From the NCBI RefSeq assembly GCF_000242255.2, contig NC_017033.1:2243110-2307109 (forward strand): 64,000 bases of DNA, written 5' to 3'. The notes beneath the pieces are model-generated. The model did not search any database. It worked only from the letters and a program-made list of their open reading frames with translations, and was not told the origin of the DNA. Both the position numbers and the translations under genes were made by a program. This document shows, in pieces, positions 44,021 to 53,371 of this stretch (its first letter is position 1; each line of letters opens with the position of its first letter). Origin of the DNA: Frateuria aurantia DSM 6220 (lineage in GTDB: Bacteria > Pseudomonadota > Gammaproteobacteria > Xanthomonadales > Rhodanobacteraceae).

Positions 44021-45691
44021 ATGGGGTCTATCGAGAGCATGCATGTCTCAACATCTGCAGGCTCGCGGAGGGTCTGTCCCGCTCTTCGTCTATTGCCGGG
44101 CCTGAGCCTGCTCGGTCTGTGCCTGCAGCTGCCGGCACAAGATCTGCAGTTCAAGCAAAGCACGCATTCCGACAAACAGATCTTTGCCGCGGCACGCGGT
44201 ACGGAGGACGCCAGCGCCAAGGTTGCCGCACTGCAAAGCTTTGTCCGCGCTTATCCGCAAAGCCACTTGGTCGAGCGCGCGCAATGGGAAGTCTTCAGCA
44301 CGCTGGTCAAGCGCCTGCCGCAGCGGCTGCCGGCTATCCAGTCCCAGGCCAGGCTGCTGATCAGCCACGCCGATGCAGGCCTGGACAGCATCGAGACCCG
44401 CGCCGAGATCGCCGACAGCCTGGCCAACGCCGGCGTGGATCTGACTGACGCCGAGTCATGGGCCAGCTCGGCAGCCGCAAGCTTGACCGAAGCCCGGTGG
44501 CAGCAATGGCAGCGCGACCAGCATCAGGCGCCTGCCGACGCGGCGGCACAGGCAGAATCCGGCCGCCAGTTCCATGAATCCCGGGCCGAAGTCCTGGCTG
44601 CGCTGGCCAATGTGCAATGGCATCAGGGCAAGGTCCAGGCCACCGCAGCCACCTTGCGGGAAGCCGCCGCGCTGGACCCTGACTCGGACGAGGTCAATGC
44701 CTTGAGCGGCGAAGTCGCCTACGCCGCACATCAACCGGCCGTCGCGCTGGATGCCTATGAACGCGCCCAGCTTGCCGGCGAGCTGCAGCCCCTCCAGCAC
44801 GAGCACTTCCTTGCCGCCTATCGCGACACCCATGATGGCCGTCTTGACGGCCTGGAGCAGGCACTGGATGCGCGCTATGCGACCAGCTACCCCTTGCCTA
44901 TTCCCCGCCAGCCAGCACCCTCCGAAAAAGGCAACCGCACCGTACTGGTCGAATTGTATACCGGTGCCGGCTGCCCGCCTTGCACGGCCGCCGATCTGGC
45001 CCTGGAAGGCGTGCAGAACAATGCCCCCCGAAAGCAGGTCGTGGTGCTGGCCTTCGACCAGCATATTCCGCGGCCGGACCCGCTGGCCACCCCGCAAACC
45101 GTGGCGCGAGCCAAGTGGTACGGGATCCTCGGCACTCCGACCTTCTATGTCGACGGCCGCCAGGCCGATGTCGATGGCGGTGGTCGCAGCCATGCGCTGG
45201 CGACTTATCAGGCCTTGTCCAGGTCGATCCAGCAACAACTGAGCACGCCGGCCCCGCTCGCCCTCACAGCCCAGGCCACCCAGAATGCCGAGGGCAAGGT
45301 CCAGGTGCAGATCCGGCAAACCGCAAGCTCGCAAGACCAGCTGCTGCCACCGGCCGACCTGCACGTGGCCCTGGTCGAGGATCATGTGCGTTACAGCGGC
45401 CAGAACGGGATACGCTTCCACGAAGCCCTGGTCCGTGCATTGAGCCATGCCGACGGCACGGCCACCGCAAGCCGGGCCAGTTTCGATATCCCTGCCCTGG
45501 AACGGCAGCAGCGCACCTACCTGGATGCCTATGAGCAGCACAATGATCGCTATGGCCCGATCCAGTTCCTCAACAAGGACATCCCTCTGGATCCACGGCA
45601 TCTGGCTGTGGTCGTGTTCGCCCAGGACCCCGTGACCAAGATGGTGGCACAGGCCCGCTACATCCCCCTGACGCCGCCGGCAGGAACCTGA
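44021..45691 (+). CDS. Exported TPR-like / thioredoxin-fold protein
   Basis: About 556 residues. A hydrophobic stretch LLPGLSLLGLCLQLPAQ near residue 25 acts as signal peptide. The N-terminal ~270 residues are helical and Ala-rich with TPR-like pairing (VLAALANVQWHQGKVQATAATLREAAALDPDSDEVNALSG). A thioredoxin-like domain follows from ~290: TVLVELYTGAGCPPCTAADLAL (active site CPPC), and cis-Pro region GILGTPTFYVDGR. The C-terminal ~150 residues look like beta-rich unknown sequence. A periplasmic thiol-disulfide role is inferred. GGGGAAG is 7 nt before the ATG. A stand-alone nDsbD gene starts 4 bp after its stop. Confidence 0.72.
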   Translation: MGSIESMHVSTSAGSRRVCPALRLLPGLSLLGLCLQLPAQDLQFKQSTHSDKQIFAAARGTEDASAKVAALQSFVRAYPQSHLVERAQWEVFSTLVKRLPQRLPAIQSQARLLISHADAGLDSIETRAEIADSLANAGVDLTDAESWASSAAASLTEARWQQWQRDQHQAPADAAAQAESGRQFHESRAEVLAALANVQWHQGKVQATAATLREAAALDPDSDEVNALSGEVAYAAHQPAVALDAYERAQLAGELQPLQHEHFLAAYRDTHDGRLDGLEQALDARYATSYPLPIPRQPAPSEKGNRTVLVELYTGAGCPPCTAADLALEGVQNNAPRKQVVVLAFDQHIPRPDPLATPQTVARAKWYGILGTPTFYVDGRQADVDGGGRSHALATYQALSRSIQQQLSTPAPLALTAQATQNAEGKVQVQIRQTASSQDQLLPPADLHVALVEDHVRYSGQNGIRFHEALVRALSHADGTATASRASFDIPALERQQRTYLDAYEQHNDRYGPIQFLNKDIPLDPRHLAVVVFAQDPVTKMVAQARYIPLTPPAGT

Positions 45692-45695
45692 GCCC

Positions 45696-46187
45696 ATGCG
45701 CCCCCTCTTGCACGCCGCACTCTGCATCGGCTTCGCGACCAGCCCGACCCTGTTGCAAGCCAGCAGTACAGACCCCGAGCCGGTACGCTGGACCACCAGC
45801 CCGACCCAGGTCCCGGTCAGTGCCGGGCAGACCGTCAACGTCATCCTGCATGCCGATATTCAAGCCGGCTGGCATCTCTATGCCCTCAACGAACCCGATG
45901 GCGGACCCCATGCCACGGAAATCGGAGTAGCACAGGGCGATATACCCGACCTGCTCAGCGTCAGCGAGAATCCACCGGTCGAGCGCTATGACAGGGTCAT
46001 GGCCCGACGCCTGCGTTTTCATCTGGATCGTGCCGACTTCAAGCTGCAACTCAGCCTCCCCGCCGACAGTCCCACCGGTCCGCACACCGTGCACTTGCTG
46101 GCCCGTTTTCAGGCCTGCAGCGACAAGCTGTGTCTCCCCCCGCGAACCCGAAGCGTCACCACCGTGCTGACGGTCCAGGCCATCTGA
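45696..46187 (+). CDS. Stand-alone DsbD N-terminal (nDsbD-like) domain protein
   Basis: A 163-residue secreted protein: signal peptide LLHAALCIGFATSPTLLQAS, then an immunoglobulin-like domain matching the N-terminal domain of DsbD. Recognisable are VSAGQTVNVILHADIQAGWHLYALNE and the redox-active pair in RFQACSDKLCLPPRTR, equivalent to the Cys pair of nDsbD. In normal DsbD this domain is fused to an eight-helix membrane domain and a thioredoxin domain; neither follows. Located 4 bp after the thioredoxin-TPR gene, it probably exchanges electrons with that protein. The electron donor across the membrane is missing from the window. Confidence 0.8.
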   Translation: MRPLLHAALCIGFATSPTLLQASSTDPEPVRWTTSPTQVPVSAGQTVNVILHADIQAGWHLYALNEPDGGPHATEIGVAQGDIPDLLSVSENPPVERYDRVMARRLRFHLDRADFKLQLSLPADSPTGPHTVHLLARFQACSDKLCLPPRTRSVTTVLTVQAI

Positions 46188-46514
46188 AGGCGACTGAAAG
46201 CGAAAGCAGGCCACGGCGGCGGCTGCAGCAAGGCAAATGATACGGGGCAGGCAGAGCCGGCTCCCATCGCTTGCACGGCAAGCGGCCTCTTGCCTGCCTT
46301 CCGCCATCGGAGCCAGCGGCCAGCCGCCCCGTCTGGCGCCGCGGGCCAACACAGCAAACCAGATGGTTCAGCAGGCCGCGAGCACAATCCATGGCGAATA
46401 GCGGAGCTCGGCAGCACAGGCTTGCGCCATCAAGGGGGCCGTGCGAGCAGGCCTCCGCGTCGCAGCCCGGCCTGCGCCGTTCCCGGCCGTGTCCCGGTGT
46501 GCGAAACTCACGCC
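46188..46514. other. Intergenic region upstream of ypjD
   Basis: About 327 bp without a supported gene. Open frames exist on both strands but are compositionally non-coding. It should contain the ypjD promoter; no clear hexamers were recognised. Confidence 0.35.
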
Positions 46515-47312
46515 ATGATCGTGCATTTCTATACTCCGCTCGCCATCCTCTGCTACCTGATCGCCACCGGTCTGCTGGTACGCCCCCTGCTGAACGCCGG
46601 CCCGCCGCTGACCAAACCGGCCATGGCCGCGGCACTGGTGGCCGTGCTGCTGCAACTGGCCGTGTCGCTGGGCCTGCATCGCGGCGCGCTGGATCTGCAT
46701 TTCTTCGCGGCCTTGGGTCTGGTCGCCGGCACCATGTCGGCACTCACGGTCCTGGTGAACATGGCCCGCCCTGTCGCGGCCCTGGGCGTGATCGTATTTC
46801 CGTTGACGGCGATCCTGCTGGGCACCGATGTGTATCTGGCGCCTGCCACCACGCCGTTGCAGATCGACTGGCAGATCAAGCTGCATGTCACCATTGCCCT
46901 GCTGGCCTTTGGCGTGCTGCTGATTGCCGCTCTGCTGGCGATTTTTCTGTCGATGCAGGAGCGCGCCTTGCGGCGACACCGCTTCAATGGCTGGCTGCGG
47001 GTACTGCCACCACTGACCCTGACCGAGGGGCTGCTGTTCAAGCTGATCGGGGCCGGCTTCGTGTTGCTGACTGCCACCCTGATCACCGGCGCCCTGTTCG
47101 TCGACAACCTGTTCGGCCAGCATCTGGTCCACAAGACGATCCTGTCGATTCTGGCCTGGCTGGTGTTCGGCGCCCTGCTGTTCGGTCGCTGGCGCTACGG
47201 TTGGCGGGGCCGGCCGGCGGTCAATCTGACGCTGATCGGGATGGGCATGCTGATGCTGGCTTTTCTGGGCAGCAAACTGGTGCTTGAACTGATTCTTCAC
47301 CGGGTCAACTGA
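46515..47312 (+). CDS. ypjD: CcsA-family inner-membrane protein YpjD
   Basis: A 265-residue integral membrane protein with about eight helices of the cytochrome c assembly (CcsA/CcmC-like) family. Conserved histidines occur in LHRGALDLHFFAALGL and in IKLHVTIALLAFGVLL. In gammaproteobacteria this gene (ypjD/corE) is the divergent neighbour of ffh, as here apart from an inserted block. Its biochemical role is unclear; a link to heme handling or Mg2+/cation homeostasis has been proposed for relatives. Start at ATG 46515; the frame extends upstream without homology. Confidence 0.85.
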   Translation: MIVHFYTPLAILCYLIATGLLVRPLLNAGPPLTKPAMAAALVAVLLQLAVSLGLHRGALDLHFFAALGLVAGTMSALTVLVNMARPVAALGVIVFPLTAILLGTDVYLAPATTPLQIDWQIKLHVTIALLAFGVLLIAALLAIFLSMQERALRRHRFNGWLRVLPPLTLTEGLLFKLIGAGFVLLTATLITGALFVDNLFGQHLVHKTILSILAWLVFGALLFGRWRYGWRGRPAVNLTLIGMGMLMLAFLGSKLVLELILHRVN

Positions 47313-47402
47313 TCACCCCGGCTTGATCGCCGCCGCCTGAAGATAACCTGTCTTGAACCGTCTGCTTGAAGCTTCCCGCAGGAAGCCAAGGAATCCCCTC
47401 CT

Positions 47403-48260
47403 GTGAGTGCAGTTGTCGATTACCTCCTGACCTTGTCCTGTCCGGACCGCCCCGGCATCGTCGCCGCCGTGACAGGTGCTCTGGCTGCCGCCTCCGGCGA
47501 CATTCTGGAAGCCCAGCAGTTCGGCGATCGCGAGACTGGCAGATTCTTTTTGCGGATCGCCTTCCAGGCCCCGGAGCGCGATCAGGCCGGGTGGACACAG
47601 ATCCTGGCCACGGTGACCCGCCGCTTTGAGCTGCAATGGGCCTTGCGACCCCGACATGCCTGCCGCCGCGTACTGCTGCTGGTCTCGAAGTTCGACCACT
47701 GCCTGGCTGACCTGCTGTATCGCTGGCGCATCGGTGAACTGGCAATGGAGCCGGTGGGCATTGTCTCCAATCACCCCCGCGAAACCTATCCACATCTGGA
47801 TTTTGACGGCATTCCCTTCCACTACCTGCCGGTCGGCGTGGATGGCAAGGCGGCCCAGGAGGCCCGGCTGTGGCAGCTGATCGAGTCCAGTGGCACCGAG
47901 CTGGTGGTGCTGGCCCGCTATATGCAGATTCTCTCCGATGAACTGGCCGAAAAACTGCAGGGACGCTGCATCAATATCCATCACTCCTTCCTGCCCGGCT
48001 TCAAGGGCGCCCGTCCCTATCATCAGGCCCACCGGCGAGGGGTGAAGCTGATCGGCGCCACCGCCCACTTCGTGACCGCCGACCTGGACGAAGGCCCGAT
48101 CATCGAGCAGGACATCGAGCGAATCACGCATCTTGATACGCCGGAGGACATGATCCGGATCGGACGCGATATCGAACGCCGCGTACTGGCGCGCGCTTTG
48201 CGCCTGTACCTGGACGACCGGGTCCTGATCGATGGTCACAAGACGGTGGTGTTCACCTGA
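47403..48260 (+). CDS. purU: Formyltetrahydrofolate deformylase
   Basis: A 285-residue enzyme hydrolysing 10-formyl-THF to formate and THF, balancing one-carbon pools and feeding formate to PurT. The N-terminal ACT domain is [21 protein letters not shown]; the formyltransferase-like domain has the catalytic Asn-His-Asp set in [17 protein letters not shown] and [13 protein letters not shown]. The start is GTG with AAGGAA upstream. Followed 27 bp later by a GST gene on the same strand. Confidence 0.95.
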   Translation: MSAVVDYLLTLSCPDRPGIVAAVTGALAAASGDILEAQQFGDRETGRFFLRIAFQAPERDQAGWTQILATVTRRFELQWALRPRHACRRVLLLVSKFDHCLADLLYRWRIGELAMEPVGIVSNHPRETYPHLDFDGIPFHYLPVGVDGKAAQEARLWQLIESSGTELVVLARYMQILSDELAEKLQGRCINIHHSFLPGFKGARPYHQAHRRGVKLIGATAHFVTADLDEGPIIEQDIERITHLDTPEDMIRIGRDIERRVLARALRLYLDDRVLIDGHKTVVFT

Positions 48261-48287
48261 GCTGAGCCGACTTTCACGGAGGAAGCC

Positions 48288-48908
48288 ATGAAGCTGATCG
48301 GAATGCTGGATTCGCCCTATGTCCGCCGCACGGCGATCTCGCTGCGCCGGCTGGGCATTGCTTTCGAACACCAGTCGCTTTCGGTGTTCCGCGATGTGGA
48401 GGCTTTTCGCCTGATCAATCCGGTGATCAAGGCACCGACCTTGGTCCTGGATGACGGCACGGTGCTGTGCGATTCCAGTCTGATCATCGATTACGCCGAA
48501 ACCCTCACCGGCCACAGCCTGCTGCCGCTGGCGGCACCGGCCCGGGCCCGCGCACTGAGACAGGTCGGGCTGGCCTTGCTGGTCTGCGAAAAGACGGTGC
48601 AGTGGATCCATGAAACCCGGCAGCGCCCGATCGAGGCACAGTTCGAGCCCTGGCGGGAACGAGTGCTGGCGCAACTGCGGGCTGGCCTGCAGGCACTGCA
48701 GACCGAGATGGAAAACCAGCCCGATCAAACCTGGCTGGCCGGTCCCGAGCCTGGCCAGGCCGATATCAGCCTGAGTGTGGCCTGGACCTTCCTGCAGCAT
48801 GTGCAGGCACTTCCGGGCGCTGAGACGACGCGGGCCTATCCGGCCATCGCCGCACAGGCCGCCCGCGCCGAGCAGCGCCCTGAATTCAAGGCTTTCCCCC
48901 TGAACTGA
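48288..48908 (+). CDS. Glutathione S-transferase family protein
   Basis: A 206-residue GST. The thioredoxin-like N-domain begins MKLIGMLDSPYVRRTAISLRRLGIAFEH with the glutathione-site segment INPVIKAPTLVLDDGTVLCDSSLIIDYAE (cis-Pro and Ser contact). The all-helical C-domain follows with LAGPEPGQADISLSVAW, the N-capping box region. Conjugation or peroxidase activity on unknown substrates is likely. AGGAAG lies 7 nt before the ATG. Confidence 0.9.
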   Translation: MKLIGMLDSPYVRRTAISLRRLGIAFEHQSLSVFRDVEAFRLINPVIKAPTLVLDDGTVLCDSSLIIDYAETLTGHSLLPLAAPARARALRQVGLALLVCEKTVQWIHETRQRPIEAQFEPWRERVLAQLRAGLQALQTEMENQPDQTWLAGPEPGQADISLSVAWTFLQHVQALPGAETTRAYPAIAAQAARAEQRPEFKAFPLN

Positions 48909-48920
48909 ACACCGTGCCGC

Positions 48921-48945
48921 CCTGCTGCCACGATGCGGCAGCAGG
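48921..48945. terminator. Hairpin between convergent GST and dksA
   Basis: CCTGCTGCC (48921-48929) and GGCAGCAGG (48937-48945) form a perfect 9-bp stem with a 7-nt loop between the two stop codons. No T-run; a shared bidirectional stop is inferred. Confidence 0.5.
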
Positions 48946-48960
48946 ATGGTCGCAGCGGAT

Positions 48961-49812
48961 TCAGTCGCCCATCTGCTTCTGCAGATGCTCGCGACGTTCC
49001 TGCGCATCCAGCGACAAGGTCGCGATCGGACGCGCATCCAGACGCTCCAGACCGATTTCCTCGTCAGTTTCTTCGCAGAACCCGTACCGGCCTTCCTCGA
49101 TCCGGCGCAGGGCCTTGTCGATCTTGGAAATCAGCTTGCGGTAGCGGTCACGGGTGCGCAGTTCCAGCGAGTTCTCGGTCTCCCGGGTAGCCCGCTCGGC
49201 CTCGTCACCGACATCGCGCACTTCGTCACGCAGGTTTTCCATCGTCTGCCGTGACTCCTCCACCAGCTGGTCACGCCAATCGCGCAGCTTGTTGCGGAAA
49301 TAGGCCAGATGACGGGGATTCATGTACTCCTCGTCGTTCCGCGGGCGGTAACCAGCGGGCAGCTCAATCGTGGTGGTCGACGGCAAGGCATAACGGCCGT
49401 CTTCGCGGGTCACGCCGTTTTCGAGAGTCGCTTCTTTACTGTTCATCGGTAACGTCAAAGGCTTGTTTGAGGTGGATAGTACAGGGCTGGCGACGGATGT
49501 CACCAACTCCGCAACGGGGGGCTCCGGCGGCAATGCCGCGGCATGGATCTGCTGTTGGTGACCTGTACCCGTCGCGGAGGGCTTCGGCGCCGCCCGCTTC
49601 GAACCGGTCTTGGTGGGAGTGGCACTGGATCTGGATCGAGACGGGGCAGGCTCCGGCTTGATGGCTGCAGTCTTGCGGCTTCCGGCCTTGTCGGCTCCGG
49701 CCGCAGGCTTCCCCGCCCCGGTCCTGGCAGCCCGTTTTGCAACCGAGGGCGCGAGCGGCTTGTCCGTCGCGCCGGCTTTCCCAACGACATCAGTCGTCTT
49801 TGCCATATCCAT
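48961..49812 (-). CDS. dksA: RNA polymerase-binding protein DksA, degenerate zinc site
   Basis: A 283-residue DksA that works with ppGpp in the RNA polymerase secondary channel. The C-terminal ~150 residues carry the coiled coil with its acidic tip (NLRDEVRDVGDEAERATRE) and RDRYRKLISKIDKALRRIEEGRYGFCEE. The zinc finger retains only one Cys: the C4 set reads C-ETD...S-LDA, a zinc-independent variant as in DksA2-type proteins. The first ~135 residues are an Ala/Lys/Pro/Ser-rich, basic, probably disordered extension, common in Xanthomonadales. An internal ATG at 49449 would remove it but has no ribosome site. Confidence 0.92.
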   Translation of the reverse strand: MDMAKTTDVVGKAGATDKPLAPSVAKRAARTGAGKPAAGADKAGSRKTAAIKPEPAPSRSRSSATPTKTGSKRAAPKPSATGTGHQQQIHAAALPPEPPVAELVTSVASPVLSTSNKPLTLPMNSKEATLENGVTREDGRYALPSTTTIELPAGYRPRNDEEYMNPRHLAYFRNKLRDWRDQLVEESRQTMENLRDEVRDVGDEAERATRETENSLELRTRDRYRKLISKIDKALRRIEEGRYGFCEETDEEIGLERLDARPIATLSLDAQERREHLQKQMGD

Positions 49813-49946
49813 GTACCTAATCGGCCCGGCAGCCCAGCGTTATAACTGATGTCGTATGGCCCAGCAACCATCTTTCTGTGATAATCAGCTGTCCGGCCCC
49901 TCTGGGCCGGGCCATCTGCCGCCACAAACGGAGCCCCGGCCCTCCC

Positions 49947-50207
49947 GTGACCCGCATCCTGATCTGGCTGCTGAAAGGCTACAAGCGCTGGCTGAGTCCC
50001 TTGCTGGGACAGCGTTGCCGCTTTCATCCCAGCTGCTCCCAATATGCCCAGACCGCGATTGCCCGGTTTGGCCCCATGCGTGGCTGCATCCTCACCGGCT
50101 GGCGCCTGCTGCGCTGCCAGCCGCTCTGCGAGGGTGGCCATGACCCCGTTCCCGAACGCTTCCACTTGCGTGGTTGCCGCACCCGAGAGATGACCGATGC
50201 CCAATGA
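49947..50207 (+). CDS. yidD: Membrane protein insertion efficiency factor YidD
   Basis: An 86-residue YidD with the conserved cysteine-rich core [31 protein letters not shown] and [24 protein letters not shown]. It associates with the inner membrane and aids YidC-mediated insertion. Start is GTG at 49947; the open frame reaches further upstream. Usually it sits in rpmH-rnpA-yidD-yidC; here it is separate and overlaps pyrC by 11 bp, an unusual location. Confidence 0.92.
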   Translation: MTRILIWLLKGYKRWLSPLLGQRCRFHPSCSQYAQTAIARFGPMRGCILTGWRLLRCQPLCEGGHDPVPERFHLRGCRTREMTDAQ

Positions 50208-51534
50208 CTGGCTGATCAAAAACGCCGAACTGATCAACGAAGGCCGCCGTTTTCAGGCCGACCTGCGCGTTCGTGACGGTCGCATCGACAAGATCGCTGC
50301 CGACATCACCGCCCTGCCCGGCGAGCAGGTCATCGACGCCAGCGGCCTGTGGCTGCTGCCCGGCATGATCGACGATCAGGTGCATTTCCGTGAACCGGGC
50401 CTGACCCAGAAAGCCGACATCGCCCATGAATCCCGCGCCTGCGCGGCCGGCGGCATCACCAGCTACATGGAAATGCCCAATACCCGTCCGCCGGCCCTGG
50501 ACCGCGAAACCCTGGAAGCGAAGTACAGCCGCGCGGCCGAAGTGTCGGCGGTCAATTACGCCTTCTACATGGGCGCCAGCAATGACAACCTGGAGGCGAT
50601 CAAGAATCTCGATCCGAAGGCGGCACCGGGCGTGAAGGTATTTATGGGTGCCTCCACCGGCAATATGCTGGTCGACGATCCCGAGGTGCTGGACGGCATT
50701 TTCAAGCATGCGCCGACGCCGATCATCACCCACTGCGAAGACACGCCGATGATCGACGCGCTGCATCAGGCGGCGCGCGAAAAATACGGCGAGGCGATTC
50801 CGGCCCGCGAGCATCCGCTGATCCGTTCGCGCGAGGCCTGCATCAAGTCGACCCGGCTGGCCCTGGAGCTGGCACGGCGCCACGACAGCCGGCTGCACGT
50901 GCTGCACATCTCCACCGCCGACGAACTGGCCTTGTTCGAGCCCGGTCCGCTGGAGGGCAAGCGGATCACGGCCGAGACCTGCGTGCATTTCCTGCATTTC
51001 AGCAGCGATGATTACGAGCGCCTGGGCTTTCTGATCAAGTGCAATCCGGCGATCAAGGATGCCGCCGATCGCGATGCCATCGTCCGCGCTCTGGCCGAGG
51101 GCCGCATCGACGTGCTGGCCACCGATCACGCGCCGCATCTTCTTGCCGAGAAGGAGCAGGTCTATGACAAGGCTCCCTCTGGCCTGCCGCTGGTGCAGTT
51201 CGCCTTGCAGGCCGCGCTGCAGCAGGTCTTTGCCGGGCATCTCAGCCTGGAACGGGTGGTCGAGGCGGTCAGCCATGCCCCGGCGACCTTGTTCGATGTC
51301 GACCGACGCGGCTTTCTTCGCGAAGGCTATGCCGCCGACCTGGTGCTGGTCGATCCCCGCAAGCCGCATCGGGTGACCCGCGAGGAAGTGCTGTCCAAGT
51401 GCGCCTGGTCACCGTTCGAAGGCACCCGTTTCGATGCCTCCATCGTCTCGACCTTCGTCAATGGCCAGCGGGTCTGGGACGGCCGTCAGATCGCCCCCGA
51501 CGTGCGCGGTCAGCGGCTGCAGTTCGACCGCTGA
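50197..51534 (+). CDS. pyrC: Dihydroorotase
   Basis: A 445-residue amidohydrolase forming dihydroorotate in pyrimidine synthesis. It is the long AllB/PyrC class I type: metal-site [10 protein letters not shown] (HxH replaced by VHF-R as in this class), carboxylated-lysine region [34 protein letters not shown], and catalytic Asp in [14 protein letters not shown]. It overlaps yidD, so it may depend on the same transcript. A dihydropyrimidinase/allantoinase function is a lesser alternative. Confidence 0.92.
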   Translation: MPNDWLIKNAELINEGRRFQADLRVRDGRIDKIAADITALPGEQVIDASGLWLLPGMIDDQVHFREPGLTQKADIAHESRACAAGGITSYMEMPNTRPPALDRETLEAKYSRAAEVSAVNYAFYMGASNDNLEAIKNLDPKAAPGVKVFMGASTGNMLVDDPEVLDGIFKHAPTPIITHCEDTPMIDALHQAAREKYGEAIPAREHPLIRSREACIKSTRLALELARRHDSRLHVLHISTADELALFEPGPLEGKRITAETCVHFLHFSSDDYERLGFLIKCNPAIKDAADRDAIVRALAEGRIDVLATDHAPHLLAEKEQVYDKAPSGLPLVQFALQAALQQVFAGHLSLERVVEAVSHAPATLFDVDRRGFLREGYAADLVLVDPRKPHRVTREEVLSKCAWSPFEGTRFDASIVSTFVNGQRVWDGRQIAPDVRGQRLQFDR

Positions 51535-51556
51535 GCCACGCAGGACTGGTCCGGAC

Positions 51557-52396
51557 TCAGCCGGCCGGCGGCGATGCCGCCACCAGCTGGGCCCGGATCA
51601 GACGCAGTCTGGCCTTGACCCGGGCCTCATCCGCCGGCCCCAGCCGTATCATCAGCTTCTGGCCGGCGGACAGGTCCTGCAATTGCGGATTCGCATAACG
51701 ATACAACGGCGCCGCACTGGTCAGGGCCACGGGATCCGTCACATTGGGTGCCGCCAGCAGGTGATCGATCACGGCGACCAGACGGTCGTTGAAATAGGCA
51801 TGCGGATAGCCCAGGTCGCGATAAGCCTGCTGGAACAAGCTGTAATGCTGCAGATACCAGGCCACCACGGCATGCGGATCAGCCTGCTCCAGCAACCGCA
51901 GATAACGCTCGTAACGCCTGGCATTGGCCGGACTGATGACCGGACCGGTCGGTGTCTGCTGGACCTGGAAGCTGCCCTGGGGCACGCGCAGGGGCAGGCT
52001 GAACAAGGGTACCATCTGGCGGGGCAAGGCATCGACGGTACTGACACAGCGCTGGACCAGATCGCCACTGACCAGCAGGCTGTCCAGCAGGGATCCGGTG
52101 AACAAGGCCCGCAGACTGCCCAGCGTCTCTTCCGGCCCGGGATGGGCCAGCGGAATCAGCGGCTGGGCACTGCTGGCGGCCGCGGCAGGCGCCTGCGCCA
52201 CGGGATGCTCGACGGCGGGTGCCGGCGCGGAACCCGGGACGGCGACGGCGGTCGATGTGGTAGCCGCTGCGGGATCGGCAGCCGCCGGGTGCAGCTTGCG
52301 CCAGATCAGCAAACTTCCCGCGATCACCACCACCACGGCCAGAATCACCAGCCAGGGTCCCGTCGACTTGTTGCGTCTTGCGTATTGCGATGCCAT
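51557..52396 (-). CDS. DUF3014 membrane-anchored protein
   Basis: A 279-residue protein with one N-terminal transmembrane anchor (WLVILAVVVVIAGSLLIW), a Pro/Ala-rich linker (~60 residues) and a globular periplasmic region with the DUF3014 pattern (LVQRCVSTVDALPRQMVPLF, RYERYLRLLEQADPHAVVAWYLQHYSLFQQAYRDLGYP, YFNDRLVAVIDHLLAAP). No biochemical role is known for the family. Start set at 52396, with AAGGTG 6 nt before it. It lies 126 bp downstream of the DUF455 gene on the same strand. Confidence 0.85.
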   Translation of the reverse strand: MASQYARRNKSTGPWLVILAVVVVIAGSLLIWRKLHPAAADPAAATTSTAVAVPGSAPAPAVEHPVAQAPAAAASSAQPLIPLAHPGPEETLGSLRALFTGSLLDSLLVSGDLVQRCVSTVDALPRQMVPLFSLPLRVPQGSFQVQQTPTGPVISPANARRYERYLRLLEQADPHAVVAWYLQHYSLFQQAYRDLGYPHAYFNDRLVAVIDHLLAAPNVTDPVALTSAAPLYRYANPQLQDLSAGQKLMIRLGPADEARVKARLRLIRAQLVAASPPAG

Positions 52397-52522
52397 CTCA
52401 CACCTTGTGCGTGAGCAGGTACCCCGGACGTCGCCTCCGGTCAGCCGATACGGGGGCCTGCCATTGAAATCAGTCCCCACTCTAACGGATTCACGGTGCC
52501 AGCGGGGCCCGGATTCGAACGC

Positions 52523-53371
52523 TCAAACCGAAGGCGCCGCGCCCGGCGGCTCCAGGGCCAGCTTCGCCAGCCGGTCCAGCTCCTCTTCGAGGAAGCCGGC
52601 CTCGACACGGGCCGGGCGATTGAAGGGCCCCCGCAGCTGGGTCCCCATATGCTGGCGCACCAGTCCGAGAAAGGTTTCGATCGGCTCCCGGCCTTCCAGA
52701 TCGCAGGCATGGCGGAACCAACGGGTCCCTGCCTTCACGTGGGCGACCTCCTCGCGCAAGATGACTTCCAGCACCGCCACCGTGTCATCGTCACCCACCG
52801 CCTGCAGGCGAGTGATCATGCCGGGCGTCACATCCAGTCCGCGCGCTTCCAGCACGCGAGGCACCAGCGCCATCCGTGCCAGCAGGCTGTCGGCTGTACG
52901 GCAGGCCATCTCCCACAGACCGTTGTGGGCATCGAACTGGCCATAGTCCGAGCCCATCGCCCGCAGCCGCTGGCGCACCATCACGAAATGGCGCGCCTCG
53001 TCGTCGGCGCAATCGATCCAGTCCTGATAGAACGCCGGCGGCATGCCACGGAATCGGTACAAGGCATCCAGTGCCAGATCCACTGCGTTCAGCTCGATAT
53101 GCGCCACGGCATGCACCAGTGCCTGCCGCCCTTGCAAGGTGCCCAGGCCGCGCTGGGCCAGGGTCCGCGGCGAGACCAGTCGCGGCAGCGCGGGACGCCC
53201 GGGCGCCGGCATCGGCTCCGCCGCCGGCGCATCGAGGTCAGCGAGATGCAACTGGCCCGCCATCCAGGCTCGACGAAGCGCCTGCGTCAGCCGGATCTTC
53301 TCGTCCGGGTCGCAGGCCTGCAGGCCCTGCAGAGCACAGGCCTGCAGCTGGTCCGGAATCAGCCCGCTCAC
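52523..53371 (-). CDS. DUF455 ferritin-like domain protein
   Basis: A 282-residue ferritin-like protein. Di-iron-type ligand segments are visible: [37 protein letters not shown], and [16 protein letters not shown], i.e. repeated E..H and ExxxH motifs on a four-helix bundle. Related MiaE-like hydroxylases and tRNA-modifying proteins share the fold; the function of DUF455 itself is unknown. The start is GTG overlapping the purF stop (GTGA), so it is translated with PurF. Confidence 0.85.
   Translation of the reverse strand: MSGLIPDQLQACALQGLQACDPDEKIRLTQALRRAWMAGQLHLADLDAPAAEPMPAPGRPALPRLVSPRTLAQRGLGTLQGRQALVHAVAHIELNAVDLALDALYRFRGMPPAFYQDWIDCADDEARHFVMVRQRLRAMGSDYGQFDAHNGLWEMACRTADSLLARMALVPRVLEARGLDVTPGMITRLQAVGDDDTVAVLEVILREEVAHVKAGTRWFRHACDLEGREPIETFLGLVRQHMGTQLRGPFNRPARVEAGFLEEELDRLAKLALEPPGAAPSV

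Noticed and set aside
52490-52525. tRNA-like 3' segment (TTCGAATCC followed by a stem side and CCGCTGGCACC on the minus strand)
   Set aside because: Only a T-loop-like nonamer matches; no D-arm, anticodon arm or acceptor 5' strand precedes it, and the upstream bases are coding sequence of the DUF455 gene.
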